Assembly (NCBI GenBank): GCA_016748015.1
Contig: JAAOMT010000074.1
Span: 1-34,009 of the forward strand
DNA length: 34,009 bases
Direction: 5' to 3'
Source of the DNA: Geosiphon pyriformis
Lineage: Eukaryota; Glomeromycota; Glomeromycetes; Archaeosporales; Geosiphonaceae
Of this stretch, positions 1 through 11,599 are shown one piece after another. The notes below the pieces were generated by a model that was not told the origin of the DNA, made no database searches, and saw only the letters and a program-made list of their open reading frames with translations. Made by a program: the position numbers and the translations under genes. How positions within the stretch are numbered: position 1 is the first letter of the stretch; each line of letters opens with the position of its first letter.

Positions 1-1752
1 TATTCTAATGAGAGCATGTATTCTGATATAAAAAGTGATTCTAATAGTAGTATTGTTGATAATGTCCTGGTCAGTAGTAGTGATAAGTCTTTTTTTGGTT
101 CAGCTGCTACTACTTCTAAGGCAAAAAGAGTTAAAAATGATTTGGTCTGTGGTTCTCCTCTTGGTTCTCTGGATTATGACATGGATGACAATGATAGTGG
201 TTTTCTCCCTCCTCCTTTTGGTATTTCTTTGGAAAAAAAGTGGTTAGATCCCAAAATAGTCAAAACTCAGGTGGAAGTTGCTGTGAAAAAATTTTTTGCT
301 CTGGATATTAATTTTTTAGCTGTGAAAGGCAAATTGGCTACAGCCAAAACTCAGGTCATCAGAAAATTATTTTCGAAAATTAATGGTTTTGGGGAGGCCA
401 CTACCCCCTCAAAATTTGAAGGGATCATCAAATCTATCTTCACCTCAGAGATCAACATGGAAAAGGCTGTATTATTGGCCAGAGAAGAGGGGATCACCAT
501 AAACACCGATCTTAAGAAACAAGGAATTTGTTCAGATCAGGCCGTAATAATAAAGGAAATTCTCATGAATACACCAAAGAGAATAATCATTGCAGCTCTT
601 TTTGAGTTTGGTCAAGTAGTGTCAATCTGATTACAACTCATTGGGTTGTGGCAAAAAGCTGTGGTGAAGTTTGCCAAATCAAGTTAAGCAGATCTGTTGG
701 CAGCTAAGTGGTCATTCTTGATCGGAAAAAATTCAGTGTGTGTGGCCAAAGCTGTGAGAGATTGTGAAACATGGGCATCAAGGAATCAGTTCAGAGCACT
801 TTTGTTTACTTTGCTTGTAGATACAACTGTGCATGATCTTGGAAATTTTTTGGAAAAGGCTGGTAGAAAGACGTGTGTCATTAATTGGTCATTAGAAAGT
901 GGCAATAGGATTCACTGTGCTGTGGTTGGCTTTGAGTCTGACGAAATGTTGGAGTCGGCTTTTTGCATGGTTCCAATTCTTGGTAAAGTGAAGCTTTCTT
1001 GGACTAGATTGGGTTTTGTTCAATGTAATAGGTATGGGAAGCTTGGTTATTTGGTTTTGGAGTGTGATGCTGAGATTGCTTTCACTCCCAAGCCTCCAAA
1101 ATCATTTATAAAGTGGGTCACTTTGGATGAGAATCGCCTCTAACTTGCTAAGTTGTACACAAAAAAGAGTGTTCCCATCTCTTGCCCAGCTGCCTTTGGT
1201 AGTAAATTGTGGGCTCAGGTTATTTCTTTTGTGTCTATGTTTTTTGGTCTTTCTGTTGGTTCTAATTTGAGTTTCTCTTCCTCTAATAGTCTGGGTTCTG
1301 GTGGTCTGCCTCCTTCTATTTTTTTGCTTAACTCTGCTTTGAATGAATGCTTGTCGTCTTTGGAACAATCTTTGGGGCTTCTGTCAGACCAAGTGTCATG
1401 TATACTAAAATGCCTAAATGGTGCCAGGTTGGTGTTTTTGGTGCCTGTTTCAAATGAAATCTCTGCTATGTCTGTCTCTTAACCTCTTGCTTTAGTTCCG
1501 TTTGTGGTTGCAAATTCAAATTCCCTTTTTGATATGGTCTTGGATAGTCCAGATAGTCTTTCTAATATCCCTTTTCCTATTGCTACTGATGATCTGGTTC
1601 TTGGCTCGAGCAGTTCTAAGGTCTTAACTTCTAAGTTGGGCAGTCTTGAATCTAAATTTGTGGCTCTGGAAGTTTTGGTAAATTCTATTTTAGTGAGGTT
1701 TGATCAGTTGTTTGCTGGCTCAGAGTTGTCATTGTCTTTTAAGTCTCAATGA
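1..1752 (+). pseudogene. LINE A ORF1, gag-like RNA-binding protein remnant
   Basis: One frame is open from base 1 to the TGA at 1750, interrupted only at 628 (TGA), 685, 1141 and 1480 (all TAA). The stop at 628 fits a CGA codon and those at 685 and 1141 fit CAA, judged from family resemblance. The N-terminal part is Ser/Asp-rich. The middle (about 520-720), with VIIKEI, an amphipathic stretch and LQLIGLWQKAVVKFA, resembles an RRM-like fold as in other LINE ORF1 proteins; this is inference. A knuckle lies near 1020-1070 as QCNRYGKLGYLVLEC. Against the CX2CX4HX4C pattern kept in LINE D, its second Cys and its His have both become Tyr, each explained by one transition. The protein would bind LINE RNA. 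It cannot be functional as it stands. Confidence 0.85.
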
Positions 1753-4700
1753 ACAGTTTGGTTTGGAAAGTTGCAATGTGTAACGTTAGGAGAATGAACA
1801 ATTCTGTAAAACAGGATGATATTATTTGTTGGCATAAAAAAATGAACAATGTGATTTCAATTGTTACTGAAACTAAGTTGAAAGGTAAGATCCATTCTTG
1901 GATCATGAGCAAGTTTGATGGCATTCAGGTTTTTACTTCTGGTTTGGATTCTGGTCACCTGGGTTCCAGGGTTGTAATCATTATGAACAATTTTTTGGCT
2001 TGGCATGTATACAAGGTTTTGGATATTTCTGACTGGCTTCTTTCTCTCAGGCTCCTTTTCAAAAATAATTTTTCTGTGTCAGTTTTGGAGCTGTATGCTG
2101 GAGCTTCTCTGGCAGTTTGTTTCTCTCAGGCAGATAATGTTAATTCTCTAATTGCAAGGGCAGTAAATGAGTCCTCTTTCATTATCTTGGGTGGCAATTT
2201 CAATAAAAATGGTTCTCACAAAAGTACAAGTTTCAAAAAGTGTTTTGATTTAGATTTGGTTAACTCCTTGAGTGGGAGCTCATATGAAAAGGAAGCTATG
2301 TGGAACAATTCTCAGAGAGTTGCCAAAACTATTGACTATGTGTTTGTGTTGTCAAATTTAGTTAATACGATTTTAGATCATGGTATGGCTGGCATTGAGG
2401 AGTTTTTCAATACTGATTATAGGGCTGTTTTTGTTTCTGTGGGTCTTGGTGGTTTGCTGGATGTGCAATTAAACTTATTGCATAAACAGGTGAATAAGGA
2501 TCATTGGAAGTACAATTTTAAAGGTGCTAATGATGCTTTATGGTCAAAGTTTAAGGATAAAATGGCGGCTAATGCTGCCATGCTCTATGATGATTTCTTG
2601 AATGCCAAAATGCATTTAGATCTAGATGTTATGTGGGATGCTGTTCGTAAGACATTGTGTTTTTTGGCAAATGTGGTTTTCAAAAAAAAATGGTTCAAGG
2701 AATATGATAGTGTTTTCACCAAAACCTCATCCAGGTTTCATAGATTGGAGTTACTAGTATCTAAATTGGTTAAAACTTCCCAGTTAATCGATCATGATGT
2801 ATTTACTTTGTTGCTGGAAACTTAGATTCTGCTTGATTCTGTTAATGCTTTGTTGGTGAAATCTCTTTTTCTTTTAGGCTCCTCTTTGAATAATATATGA
2901 TCTGTTCTTTCAAAGATCAGGAAATCTTATCATGCTTCTAAGTTGTTAAAGTCAAAATGTGCTGAGGATTTTTATATCAGGTCTGCTATCAATAAAAAGA
3001 TGGAGAGCTTTGAGTCAAACAAAGATCACACTATCAGGAGTGTCTTGGAGTGGCCTTTTTGCAAAGTCATTTTAGATCATTTGATGGTGAGTATAGAGTT
3101 GATCTTAGAGCCTGATCATGTTAAAGATAAAGTGGATGAGATAATGAAGGGTTGAATGCAGAAGTGAAGTGTAGTTTGTGATGTGTCTGAGGATTGGTCT
3201 CGTTAGTATTAGCCTCTGGAACATGTTTTTGATGGCGCCTTTTCCAATGTTATAGACTGTGTTAGTTTTGTTGAATTATTTGGTGTGGTTTCCAATCTGT
3301 CTGATGGGAAAGCTGCTGGTCTTTCGGGCATCTTCAACAAACTCTGGAAGCATTGTGACAGTTCAGCTCTTAATATGCTTTTAGTGTTTATCAATTCTTG
3401 TCTTTCTGATGAATCAATTCCTGGTGTTTGGAGGGAGGCTTAGGTTTTGATGATTCCTAAGCCTTATGAATGGAAAGGTGTGCTTATTAATATTTGTCCT
3501 ATAGCTCTAATTGAGACAGCTTGCAAGATTCTCTCCAAAATTTTTTCTGACAGGATTTCATTGGCGTGCAGCAAGTATGACATTCTTTGTGGTGACAATT
3601 TTTCAGTTTTAAAGGGTACTACGACTCAGTCCCCCATTTTTGCAGTTGGTTCAGTGATTGAGGATGCTATAGAAAAGAACCAGGAGCTCTGACTGGTTTT
3701 GCAGAACATGTGAAAGGCTTACAATTCTGTTGGTTGAGAACATCTCAGGAATAGTCTGGTTAGGATCAAAATGTGTAGCAAGTTTATCCAATTTTTTGGG
3801 GATATTCATGGTGATTGTATCAACTGGGTTATGACCAATTTTGGGTTAACAAGTGGTTATTATGTGCATGATGGCTTGGACCAAGGGGAGGTTTTCTCAC
3901 CTCTCCTTTGGCGGATATTTTATGATTCTCTTCTGTATGAAGTTAAGAGACAGAAAAGTGTATGTGGGTATAGGTTGAATTTTTATTTCGTTTCTAGGAC
4001 TGGTCATGTAGAATCTCAAGCTGGGTTAACTTTATTTCTTGCTGCTGGCGCTTTTGTGGATAATACGATCTGGATTGGTAGTAGTCAGGCAGCGACACAA
4101 CACATTTTAGATGTTGCTAACAAATTTTTCAGGCTTAATGACATTTTAATTAACAATGATAAAACCGTGGCCATTCTTATTAACTGCCGGGTTGTGAATC
4201 TCTCTCTTTTGATAAGTGGGATGCCTATATCTGTGGCCAAAAAGGGGGAACCTCATCAGTATTTGGGTATTTTTTTGTTTACTAAGGGCCTTTTTAAGTC
4301 CAGTCTTGCTAAAGCTCACTTGGATGTCAAGTTTTTTGCTAATTTTGTGTTAAAAAAGACCATCTCTAATAAACAATTTTCATATTTGGTGTCTTCAGTC
4401 CTCCACCCTATTATGAATTACAGAACTCAGTTCAGCTTTGTTCCTCCTAGTATGTGCAACAAATGGGATACTATAATTCGCAAGGATTTGAAATCAAAAT
4501 TTGGTCTGCCTTTGGATTTTTCCAATGATGTGTTGCATCACCTCTCATTGTATGGCTTGAAGACTTTTGAACAAAACCAGGCTGAACACAAAGTGGCATC
4601 TGTTGTTTGTTTTGCGAATTCAGTTGGTATTTTGGGTCGTTTGTTTGCTCACAAATCTTATGACTTGCAAGTTTTGTGTTGGCATCTGATCCATCCCTTG

Positions 4701-6180
4701 AGTTCTCCTACTCATATTGGTGTTGGTGCTTCTAATAATTTTTTGGCAGGCTTGGTTTGTATATTTCATGATTATAATTTTTCTCTGGGTGGCATCAAAG
4801 CCAATGCTTTTCGTCTTCAGAAAGAGACCCCTATGGTATCTGTTTTTGGTGAGTCTAGATTTGTCAAATGTCTTCCATCTCTTCGGCATTATGGTGTTGC
4901 TTTTGTGGACCAACTTCAGAACCGCAGTGGGGCTGCTTTTACTTGGGCAACCTTTAAACATTAAAAGCAGTTGGATCCATGTGGGCCAGTTCCTATCTGG
5001 TTTGATCTTTCAGTTTCTTTTATCAATATAGTGGTTCCCGTTTCTGGCATGTCTTCTGCTATTAATGGGGTTGCCCCTCAAAATGTCTTGGATTTGATTG
5101 ATTTTGCTAAAATTTGCGATCATCTGTTTGGTGTCAGTACTGATAGTATTTCGGTTTATACTGATAGTTTTTTGGCTGGTTTGGATACTGTTGGCATGTG
5201 GACTGGTGCTGCCATTTTTTTTTATGGTGTTGATTTGGGTTTGGGTGTTGAAGTTTCTGGTTTGGTGTCTTCTACTATGGTGGAGTTGCAGACTATTGCT
5301 CTGGCTCTTGAGTGTATTCCCCCTTCTAGTTCTGTTCATTTGTTCTCTGACAGTCAGACAGCTTTGGATGCATGCAAATTTGAGCTGGGTCTGGTGGTTC
5401 CGGACTTTCAAAATTGATGCTAGTTAGAATACTGTCACATTTACAACTTGATTCATAATAAAAATTTGAACATCTGTTGGTTTAAAGTCAAAAGACATTC
5501 TGGTGTTGTGAGTAATAAGCATGCAGATGCTCTTACTACGGCTGCTGCTATGTCTGAATATTCTCTTCCTTTGTGTGTGAATGTGTGCTATATTTTGGCA
5601 GGTGGTGTGGCTGTTTCTGAAAATTCTAGACATTTTGTTTGTGATATTTTCCATTGTATTCATTGTGTTCAATGGGAGATTGGTTCAAGTTCTAAGGTCT
5701 TGGTCACCAGTTTGCATGGCGATGTGGACTGGTATAGGTCTTTTCTTGTGTGGCATCCTGATATGCATATGGCCACTGGTTTCACTGATAAATGTTCTGC
5801 CAATGCTCGTACTTATTTCATAAAAGCTTTACATCATCGACTGCCTGTTGCTGTTTACAAGTGCCTTTATAGTAGATCTTATCCCAGTGTTTTATGCTTG
5901 TATTGTAATGAAGTTGAAGTTTCCGATCATGTTTTTTCTTGTAGTTCTGATACTGCTATCCACGCCCAGCTGTTGAATACACACGCGGCTATCTGGAGAG
6001 TACTCTCTGGTTTACCTTGGTCATTATTATGATTTATGCAGCTTATACTCTCTTGTATTTCTAATACTTTGTTGTGTTCGGCATTTTGTAAGAGCTTTAT
6101 ATTCAAACTTTGTTTTCAGGAAGTGGTTTTAATTTTCAGGGACTTGAAAATTGCTTGTCAAAGAGTGGTGGTATTTATTT
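1749..6180 (+). pseudogene. LINE A ORF2: endonuclease-RT-RNase H polyprotein remnant
   Basis: The ATG at 1749 overlaps the ORF1 stop as ATGA. The frame then holds for about 4.3 kb with 14 premature stops (2823, 2898, 3153, 3165, 3204, 3210, 3441, 3690, 3711, 3735, 4962, 5415, 5421, 6030) and no frameshift. The APE-type endonuclease spans about 1770-2430: TETKL, GGNFNKN (expected GGDFN, Asp to Asn), IDYVFV and TDYRAV (expected TDH, His to Tyr). The RT covers about 3220-4500, with MIPKPYEWKGV, DGLDQGEVFSPLLWRIFYD and the catalytic motif AFVDNT at 4050-4067, where the second Asp is Asn. RNase H is at about 5140-5560, with YTDS, VELQT, FSDSQTALDA and HSGVVSNKHAD. A C-terminal knuckle CX2CX7HX3C is at 5893-5943. 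The protein would nick DNA and prime reverse transcription there. This copy is dead at the endonuclease and the RT. Confidence 0.92.
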
Positions 6181-8145
6181 TTAGTAATATAAAATATCTT
6201 GGTATTTTTAGTTAATTTTTTATTTTTTTTGGTTATTTTTTTTTAAAGTTAATATTTAATTGATTATTTTTTTATTATATTATTTTTTATATAAACAATA
6301 TTATTTCTAATAATTAATAAATTTTAAATAGTTTTAATTTTTGTTTATTTGTATTTTAAAACAAAAAAATATTTTATTTTAAATGTATTAAAGTATTATA
6401 TAATTTAATTATAATATTTAATTATATTTGTATATTATATAAATCAATTAATTTATTTATTATATTTAATAAGTAAGACTTAATTATTATTTAATATAAT
6501 ACAAAAAAAAGTATTTTAAATTTGATATAATTTATATTATAATAAGTAAATAGATTTTCAAAAACAAATATAAATTTTGAAAAAAAATATTTTTATTAAA
6601 TTTTTAAAGTAAAATTTAATATTTAATTAAGTTTTAAATTTTGATTTTAAAATTAAATAATTTTTTTTAAGTTAAAACTATAAGTAACTAATCACATATA
6701 AAAAATACATAAACTATAATTAATTTAAGATCAATTTACTTTATATAATAATTAATAATTTGTAAAAATATTAAAAAAAATATATATATACATATTTTTA
6801 ATTTTATAAAATAGTTTTTAAAAGTTTAATATTTTATATTACTTTTTATATTAATTAATACTATTATTAACTATTTTATGTTATTATTAATTATTATATA
6901 TTATTTTGTATTATTATATATTATTTTATATTATTGTATATTATTATATATTAATTATGCTTTTTTAAATTAATTAGTTTTTTTACTTAAATAACAATAT
7001 ATTTTTTATATATAATTAACTATTTAGACTACTTAAAACTATATTATTAACAAAAATAATACTTAAACCAAAAAATTAAACAATGTTTTTTAAAACCAAA
7101 ATGTATTTAATATATAAATAATATTATTAATAAAACAGTAATAAAATTATAAAACTTAAAAAACAAGAAATTATTTGTATTTAAAAAAATATTTTTTTAA
7201 TTTAAATATTAACTTAATATTAAATAATTAAATATTATATTTATAATTAATAATTAAACTATAAACAAAATCAGCTAAATTAAAATTTATAATATTATAA
7301 TTGTTAAAATCAACAAAGTTTTAAAATATTAATTTTTAAAATAAAATTTTTACATATAGCCAAATATAAACTTTTATTTATAATATAAAATATAAAAATA
7401 TAAGTTTTAACAATAAATTTTTAAAATATATTCTTTTTTGTAAACAAAATTTTATGAATAATATTTTTTATATATATCAAAACATAATATTATTTAATAA
7501 ATTTATAAAGTTATAAATTTTCTTAACAATAAAATTAATTTTATTAAACAATATATTTTATTATATATATAATTACAGAATATAATATATATATAAATAT
7601 ATAGACTATATTAATATTTGAAAAAGCAAAAAAATTGTAAAATAAAATATTTAAAATAAAAAATATTGTTATTATTATTATTTGTTTTTAGATAAATACC
7701 AGTTTAATATAAGTTTTTATAAAAAACAATAATTAAATTTTATTAACAATACAAAAAATACAATTAACATAAAACTAAAATTAGATTATTAAGTTAAACT
7801 AAAAATTTTTTTAATTATTTATTAAAAATATATATTTAAAAATTTAAATTTAGAAAATAAAAATAAAAAAATTATTTAAAAAGTTTATAAAAGAATTTAT
7901 TAATTTATTAATTTAATATTATTATAAAAACAATATTTTTAAACAATATAATAACTTATATTATTTATTTAAAAAAAATTAGATAATAAATTAATTATTT
8001 TTAATTAAATATAATATTTTAATAAAGTATGTTTTAAAAAAACATAAATAAAAAAAAAACTTAAAATATTAATAACAAATATATAAAAAATTATAAAATT
8101 ATAATTAATAATTATGTTTTTGGGGTTTTTATTTTATTTTATTTT
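6181..8145. other. AT-rich intergenic desert, no gene seen
   Basis: This stretch is almost entirely A and T, with very few C or G. I found no open frame or protein motif in either strand. It begins where LINE A loses similarity to LINE D and ends at the 3' tail of LINE B. It may be old transposon sequence decayed past recognition. Its only clear internal structure is the 10-bp tandem array at 6851-6950. Confidence 0.7.
6851..6950 (+). repeat. 10-bp tandem minisatellite, array 1 (TTATTNTATA)
   Basis: About ten consecutive 10-bp units follow one another in register, for example ttattatata, ttattttgta, ttattatata, ttattttata, ttattgtata, ttattatata. The consensus TTATTNTATA matches the reverse complement of the better preserved array at 29471-29630. 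The AT-rich background makes chance similarity easier, but the strict 10-bp spacing supports a real tandem repeat. Confidence 0.6.
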
Positions 8146-8149
8146 ATTT

Positions 8150-10084
8150 AATAAATACAATCCAATCATTACCTAAAGAGATATAATCAAACAAAATTTT
8201 AAATTAAGCATAACTTATGCTTTTTTTACACATAACCAGCTACTTAAATCAATTAAAGTAATATTATACACCTAAATTGCTTTTAAAAAAACATTTTTCA
8301 AAAAGCCAAAACTTAATCTAAATAAACATAAGTGCAATTTAAAGCAAATATAGATACTTAATCTAATATTAAAACTGTAAATCATTTCAAAAGACCACAA
8401 AAATAACAAACTAAATATCAAAAAATATCAAAATTATTATGTAACAAAAAATTATGTCTCTTATAGTAAGATCTTAACTTAGTAGTTGAAAACCAAATGA
8501 TAGATCTATAACTCTTAACAAGACCATATACCAAATTAACAATTAATATACTATTATCAGATTTAACATTCAATTTATACACTATATTAATAATCTAATT
8601 TTTTAATATAAAATTTTTAACTAATAATATATACAACTTAACAGACAACTTAATCTTATACAGAGACTGTACAATTATGTTTTCTTTAACAAAAACACCC
8701 AATAACTTATTCTATTCCAGAATAGTATTGGAGAACAATTTATCCTTGGCACAGCCATTATAAATGTATAAAAATATGTGGTTAGATTTTTTTACCATAT
8801 TATATTAAATACAAATTATACTTAAATAATTCAGATTATAAAATTTTTTTTTTGGTCACAAGTAAGCAGTAGTATAGCACTTTTATAAAATAAGAATAAA
8901 ATACTGTTAATAACAAATTAGTATAGCCAAAGCAAATTTTATCATCAAGATGCCAAACACTAAAAGTTTTAACCATATTAATAATATTATTAACATTTAT
9001 ATCTATAGTATTGTTAGCACACTTGGCTTTTTAACTAACAAAATTGATCATATTAAACAAACTTTTAACAAAGCAATGAGCATTTCCAAAGACAGATCTG
9101 CTCTTAATACTAAAAAAATAGTATAATACTCAAAAAAACAAAATGAACTCAAAAACAGTAGTAGTATTAACATAAAAATCAGCATACTTATTATCAACAA
9201 CACCAAAATAACTCTTGACTTTTTTTAAGCAATTGACAATTTTTTTTTCAAAATAACCTAATAAATATATTCTTTTTTAATTCAGTATTTATTATAAAAA
9301 TCAAAACTAAAAACATTTTTTTTGAAACAGCACATATTTAATAAAATTTGGTTGTTTATAAACAAAATAACAGAGTTAAAAACAGATACACAATCTAAAG
9401 CAAAAGTAATGGCTTACAATACTACTAAGATTGAGAATAGCAAACCATATATCTTGATTCTAATACTTATATTAGCATCTGGAAAATAAGCAATAGTACT
9501 TTTATAAGCACTTACTGTATCCAAATTTTTAACAGATCTATTCATATAAACAATCATATTATTCAACTTAATACTTAACAAACATTTATTAACATAAATA
9601 ATATTATATAGATAATTAAAAAGAGTGAAACAAAAATATAATACTTTATTATTTACTAAACCATCTTTTCTAATAAACTTGATTAATAAACTAAACTAGC
9701 CAGAAATTGGGCTCTTAAAGTCCAGTTTTTTCTATCTGCAAAACATGTTCCACATAAAGCATATTTTACAGCAGTTCAGAAGCTGGTTTACAAAAATAAT
9801 AACATATCTTTTAAAAAATCTTATTATACTTACATATTTATCTAAGCTCAGCATATTCAAAATCATATTATTACTTCTAATTTAAAAGATATTAGGCAGA
9901 TTGTTATCTAAAACCAAGTTGCATAATATGAAAACACATATTACATCTACTAAAAAACAATTCATGGGATTAATTAACAATTTAAATAAAAATTGAAAAG
10001 AATACCAAGACATCCAGCTAATGGCCTGCAGATTTATAGCTCTGTACTTAAATAAACTGCCAAAGACTTCACTTGTATTGGCAA
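8150..10084 (-). mobile_element. LINE B: 3' part of a LINE, truncated at the gypsy 5' LTR
   Basis: Read on the minus strand, this is the 3' third of the LINE family. The first recognisable residues next to the LTR are ANTSEVFGSLFKYRAINLQA, matching ANSVGILGRLFAHKSYDLQV of LINE A after its RT. Later pieces are ICFMWNMFCR-stop-KKLD (LINE D: FVFNWKTFKCWKKLD), an RNase H region near 9300-9560 (DTVSAYKSTIAYFPDANI) and TFSVWHLDD near 8945-8975 (LINE A: SFLVWHPDM). The frame ends around SNLGV with a stop at 8264-8266. The conserved 3' UTR block lies at about 8227-8262. It is much more eroded than LINE A or D, with many stops. The 5' boundary falls exactly at the LTR start (10085). Confidence 0.85.
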
Positions 10085-10260
10085 TATTATTAGTAGAATT
10101 TTAATTATTAATTAACATAAAATTATTAACATTTATTATTATTATTTCAATTATTATTTATTAGTTAATCAAATTATTAAATCTTATTATTCAATTAATA
10201 ATTTAATTTGTATAATACACAATTGTGATAATCAGATTATGTAATATTCAGAACTCTGTA

Positions 10261-10381
10261 ATATTCAGGAATTTGCTAAAATTTGTAGAAATTTGCAAAA
10301 AATTTTAATAGCTTACTAAAATTATTTATAATTTATAGAAACAACTTGTAGTTTATCAAAATGTATCTTTAGTTTATCAAA
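10261..10381 (+). repeat. Six degenerate 20-bp repeats in the 5' LTR upstream region
   Basis: Units of 20 bp (one of 21) end in variants of TTNNNNAAA, such as gcttactaaa and gtttatcaaa. They correspond one to one to the clearer repeats of the solo LTR at 28691-28810. They lie upstream of the TATA box, where retroelement enhancers sit. Confidence 0.6.
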
Positions 10382-10430
10382 ATCATAGCAAAAAAAATAC
10401 AAGTTTATAGACTAATACTACAATAAATTG

Positions 10431-10440
10431 TATAAAAAAA
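10431..10440 (+). promoter_or_regulatory. TATA box of the 5' LTR
   Basis: TATAAAAAAA stands about 350 bp into the LTR and is followed by GCTTTTTTTTCAAG. The same TATA motif and downstream block are kept in the 3' LTR and the solo LTR despite heavy decay around them. It is probably the core promoter that starts the genomic RNA. Confidence 0.55.
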
Positions 10441-11025
10441 GCTTTTTTTTCAAGAAAATATATTCTATTTTATCTAATATTAGATTTATTTATTTTAAGA
10501 ACAAATTTTTTAATACAAATTAAATAAAACCCAAATACTTAAAAAACAAATTCATTAATTAATTGCACTTGAAATTTTCCAAATTTCAACTAACATTTTA
10601 AAATTGACTAGTTACTAATTTTAGTAATTTGTTAGTAAATCTAGGCTTGAACAAAAAACGATTTTTTTAACAAAATTCTATTTTTTTTACATTTTTTTTA
10701 TTTTTTACTTATAATTATTAGAATAGTTTACAAACAAGATTCTTGTAGAAAAGTTGACTTTTACAGCAAAATAACTACATATTTTTAGGGAGTTTTTAAC
10801 AAGCAATTTTTAAAAAAGAATTAACTTTTACTATAAAGTAACTATATACAATAACTGATATGAAATTGATTATTCTACTTATAAGCCTAGCAGTTCAAAT
10901 TATAAAAGATAATTTAAAAATAAATTCAGTTATTGGAGGTTTACTAACTTTCAATAATCATAAATTAACAACAAACTAATATTAACAATATTTAAAAAAA
11001 GAGACCAAAAACTTTTGGTAATATT

Positions 11026-11043
11026 TGGTACTTTTTTATAAAT
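11026..11043 (+). other. Candidate primer binding site
   Basis: Two bases after the inferred 5' LTR end (11023) comes TGGTAC, the expected position and TGG start of a tRNA primer binding site. The rest is too decayed to name the tRNA. Confidence 0.35.
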
Positions 11044-11599
11044 CAACATAACAACAACAACTTTAAAGTGGCAACCATATTTAAAACAACAACTTTAGAA
11101 TATTATCAGTTGATTTACACTTATTGTAAACAAAAATTCAACATCCAAAACAAAATTGAAATTTTTAAAAAATCACTATATTAATATATTGAGAATTATA
11201 TTAACAATTATTTTTTTGAAAATTATAATATTTTAAAAATTAGAAACAGCCTTTACAAAAATCTACTACACTATTTTTACTTGAAAACAAAAAACTTTAA
11301 CAATAAAAAACTTGACATCTACTTTTAAAAACTCAATTTTAATATTATTCAATATTGTAAAAAAAATATTCAATACAATTTAAATTTTTTTAAATATAAA
11401 ATCAGAATCTAAGAATAACAATAAGAAAAAGCAAAGACAAAAACAAAATTTAAAAACAATTTACAACACATTAAAAATAATTGTTAAACACTTGCAAATA
11501 TCTAAACAAAAAATTAATATTAGATTACCACTCTTGATCATATTATTTTCAATTTTACTTGCTTAACTACAAATATTCAATTCATCTCTTATTTAATTT
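11044..11599 (+). other. Gypsy leader between LTR and gag, no gene seen
   Basis: This AT-rich stretch lies between the candidate primer binding site and the first gag-like reading. In this position it is probably the untranslated leader, which would carry packaging signals. I see no open frame or conserved motif in it. Confidence 0.5.

Larger units (their letters stand above)
1..6180 (+). mobile_element. LINE A: non-LTR retrotransposon, 5' end off window, 3' end missing
   Basis: This is a two-ORF LINE on the plus strand. ORF1 is already open at base 1, so the 5' end lies outside the window. ORF2 runs with endonuclease, reverse transcriptase, RNase H and a C-terminal Cys/His knuckle, the order seen in I/Tad/Jockey-type LINEs. 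Similarity to LINE D stops near 6175, just after the residues RVVVF, about 60-70 codons before the expected end. The 3' UTR shared by the other copies is absent. Loss of the 3' end is unusual for a LINE, because target-primed reverse transcription normally loses the 5' end, so a later deletion or insertion is likely. Stops come from transitions and I saw no frameshift, so this is the best preserved coding copy in the window. Confidence 0.9.
10085..11023 (+). repeat. 5' LTR of the gypsy element
   Basis: This 939-bp LTR starts TATTATTAGTAG and ends GGTAATA. Comparison with the 3' LTR (TGTTATCAGTAG...CAGTAACA) shows that TG and CA at the ends have decayed to TA and TA by transitions. It carries a TATA box at 10431-10440 and six degenerate 20-bp repeats at 10261-10381. 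It is more eroded than the 3' LTR: for example actgatatgaaattgatta here against actggcatagaattggtca there. It abuts LINE B on the left. Confidence 0.88.

Noticed and set aside
5010-5411. Minus-strand frame of 133 codons, and similar frames at 1102-1368, 4620-4961 and 22216-22419
   Set aside because: These are antisense shadows of LINE ORFs with clear protein similarity in the sense frame.
1-6032. An alternative genetic code with TGA as Trp
   Set aside because: TAA and TAG also stand at expected Gln and Trp positions, so mutation explains all three stops better than recoding.
6181-8145. Mitochondrial or endosymbiont DNA, because of the extreme AT content
   Set aside because: No mitochondrial or bacterial gene is seen and the neighbours are nuclear-type retrotransposons.
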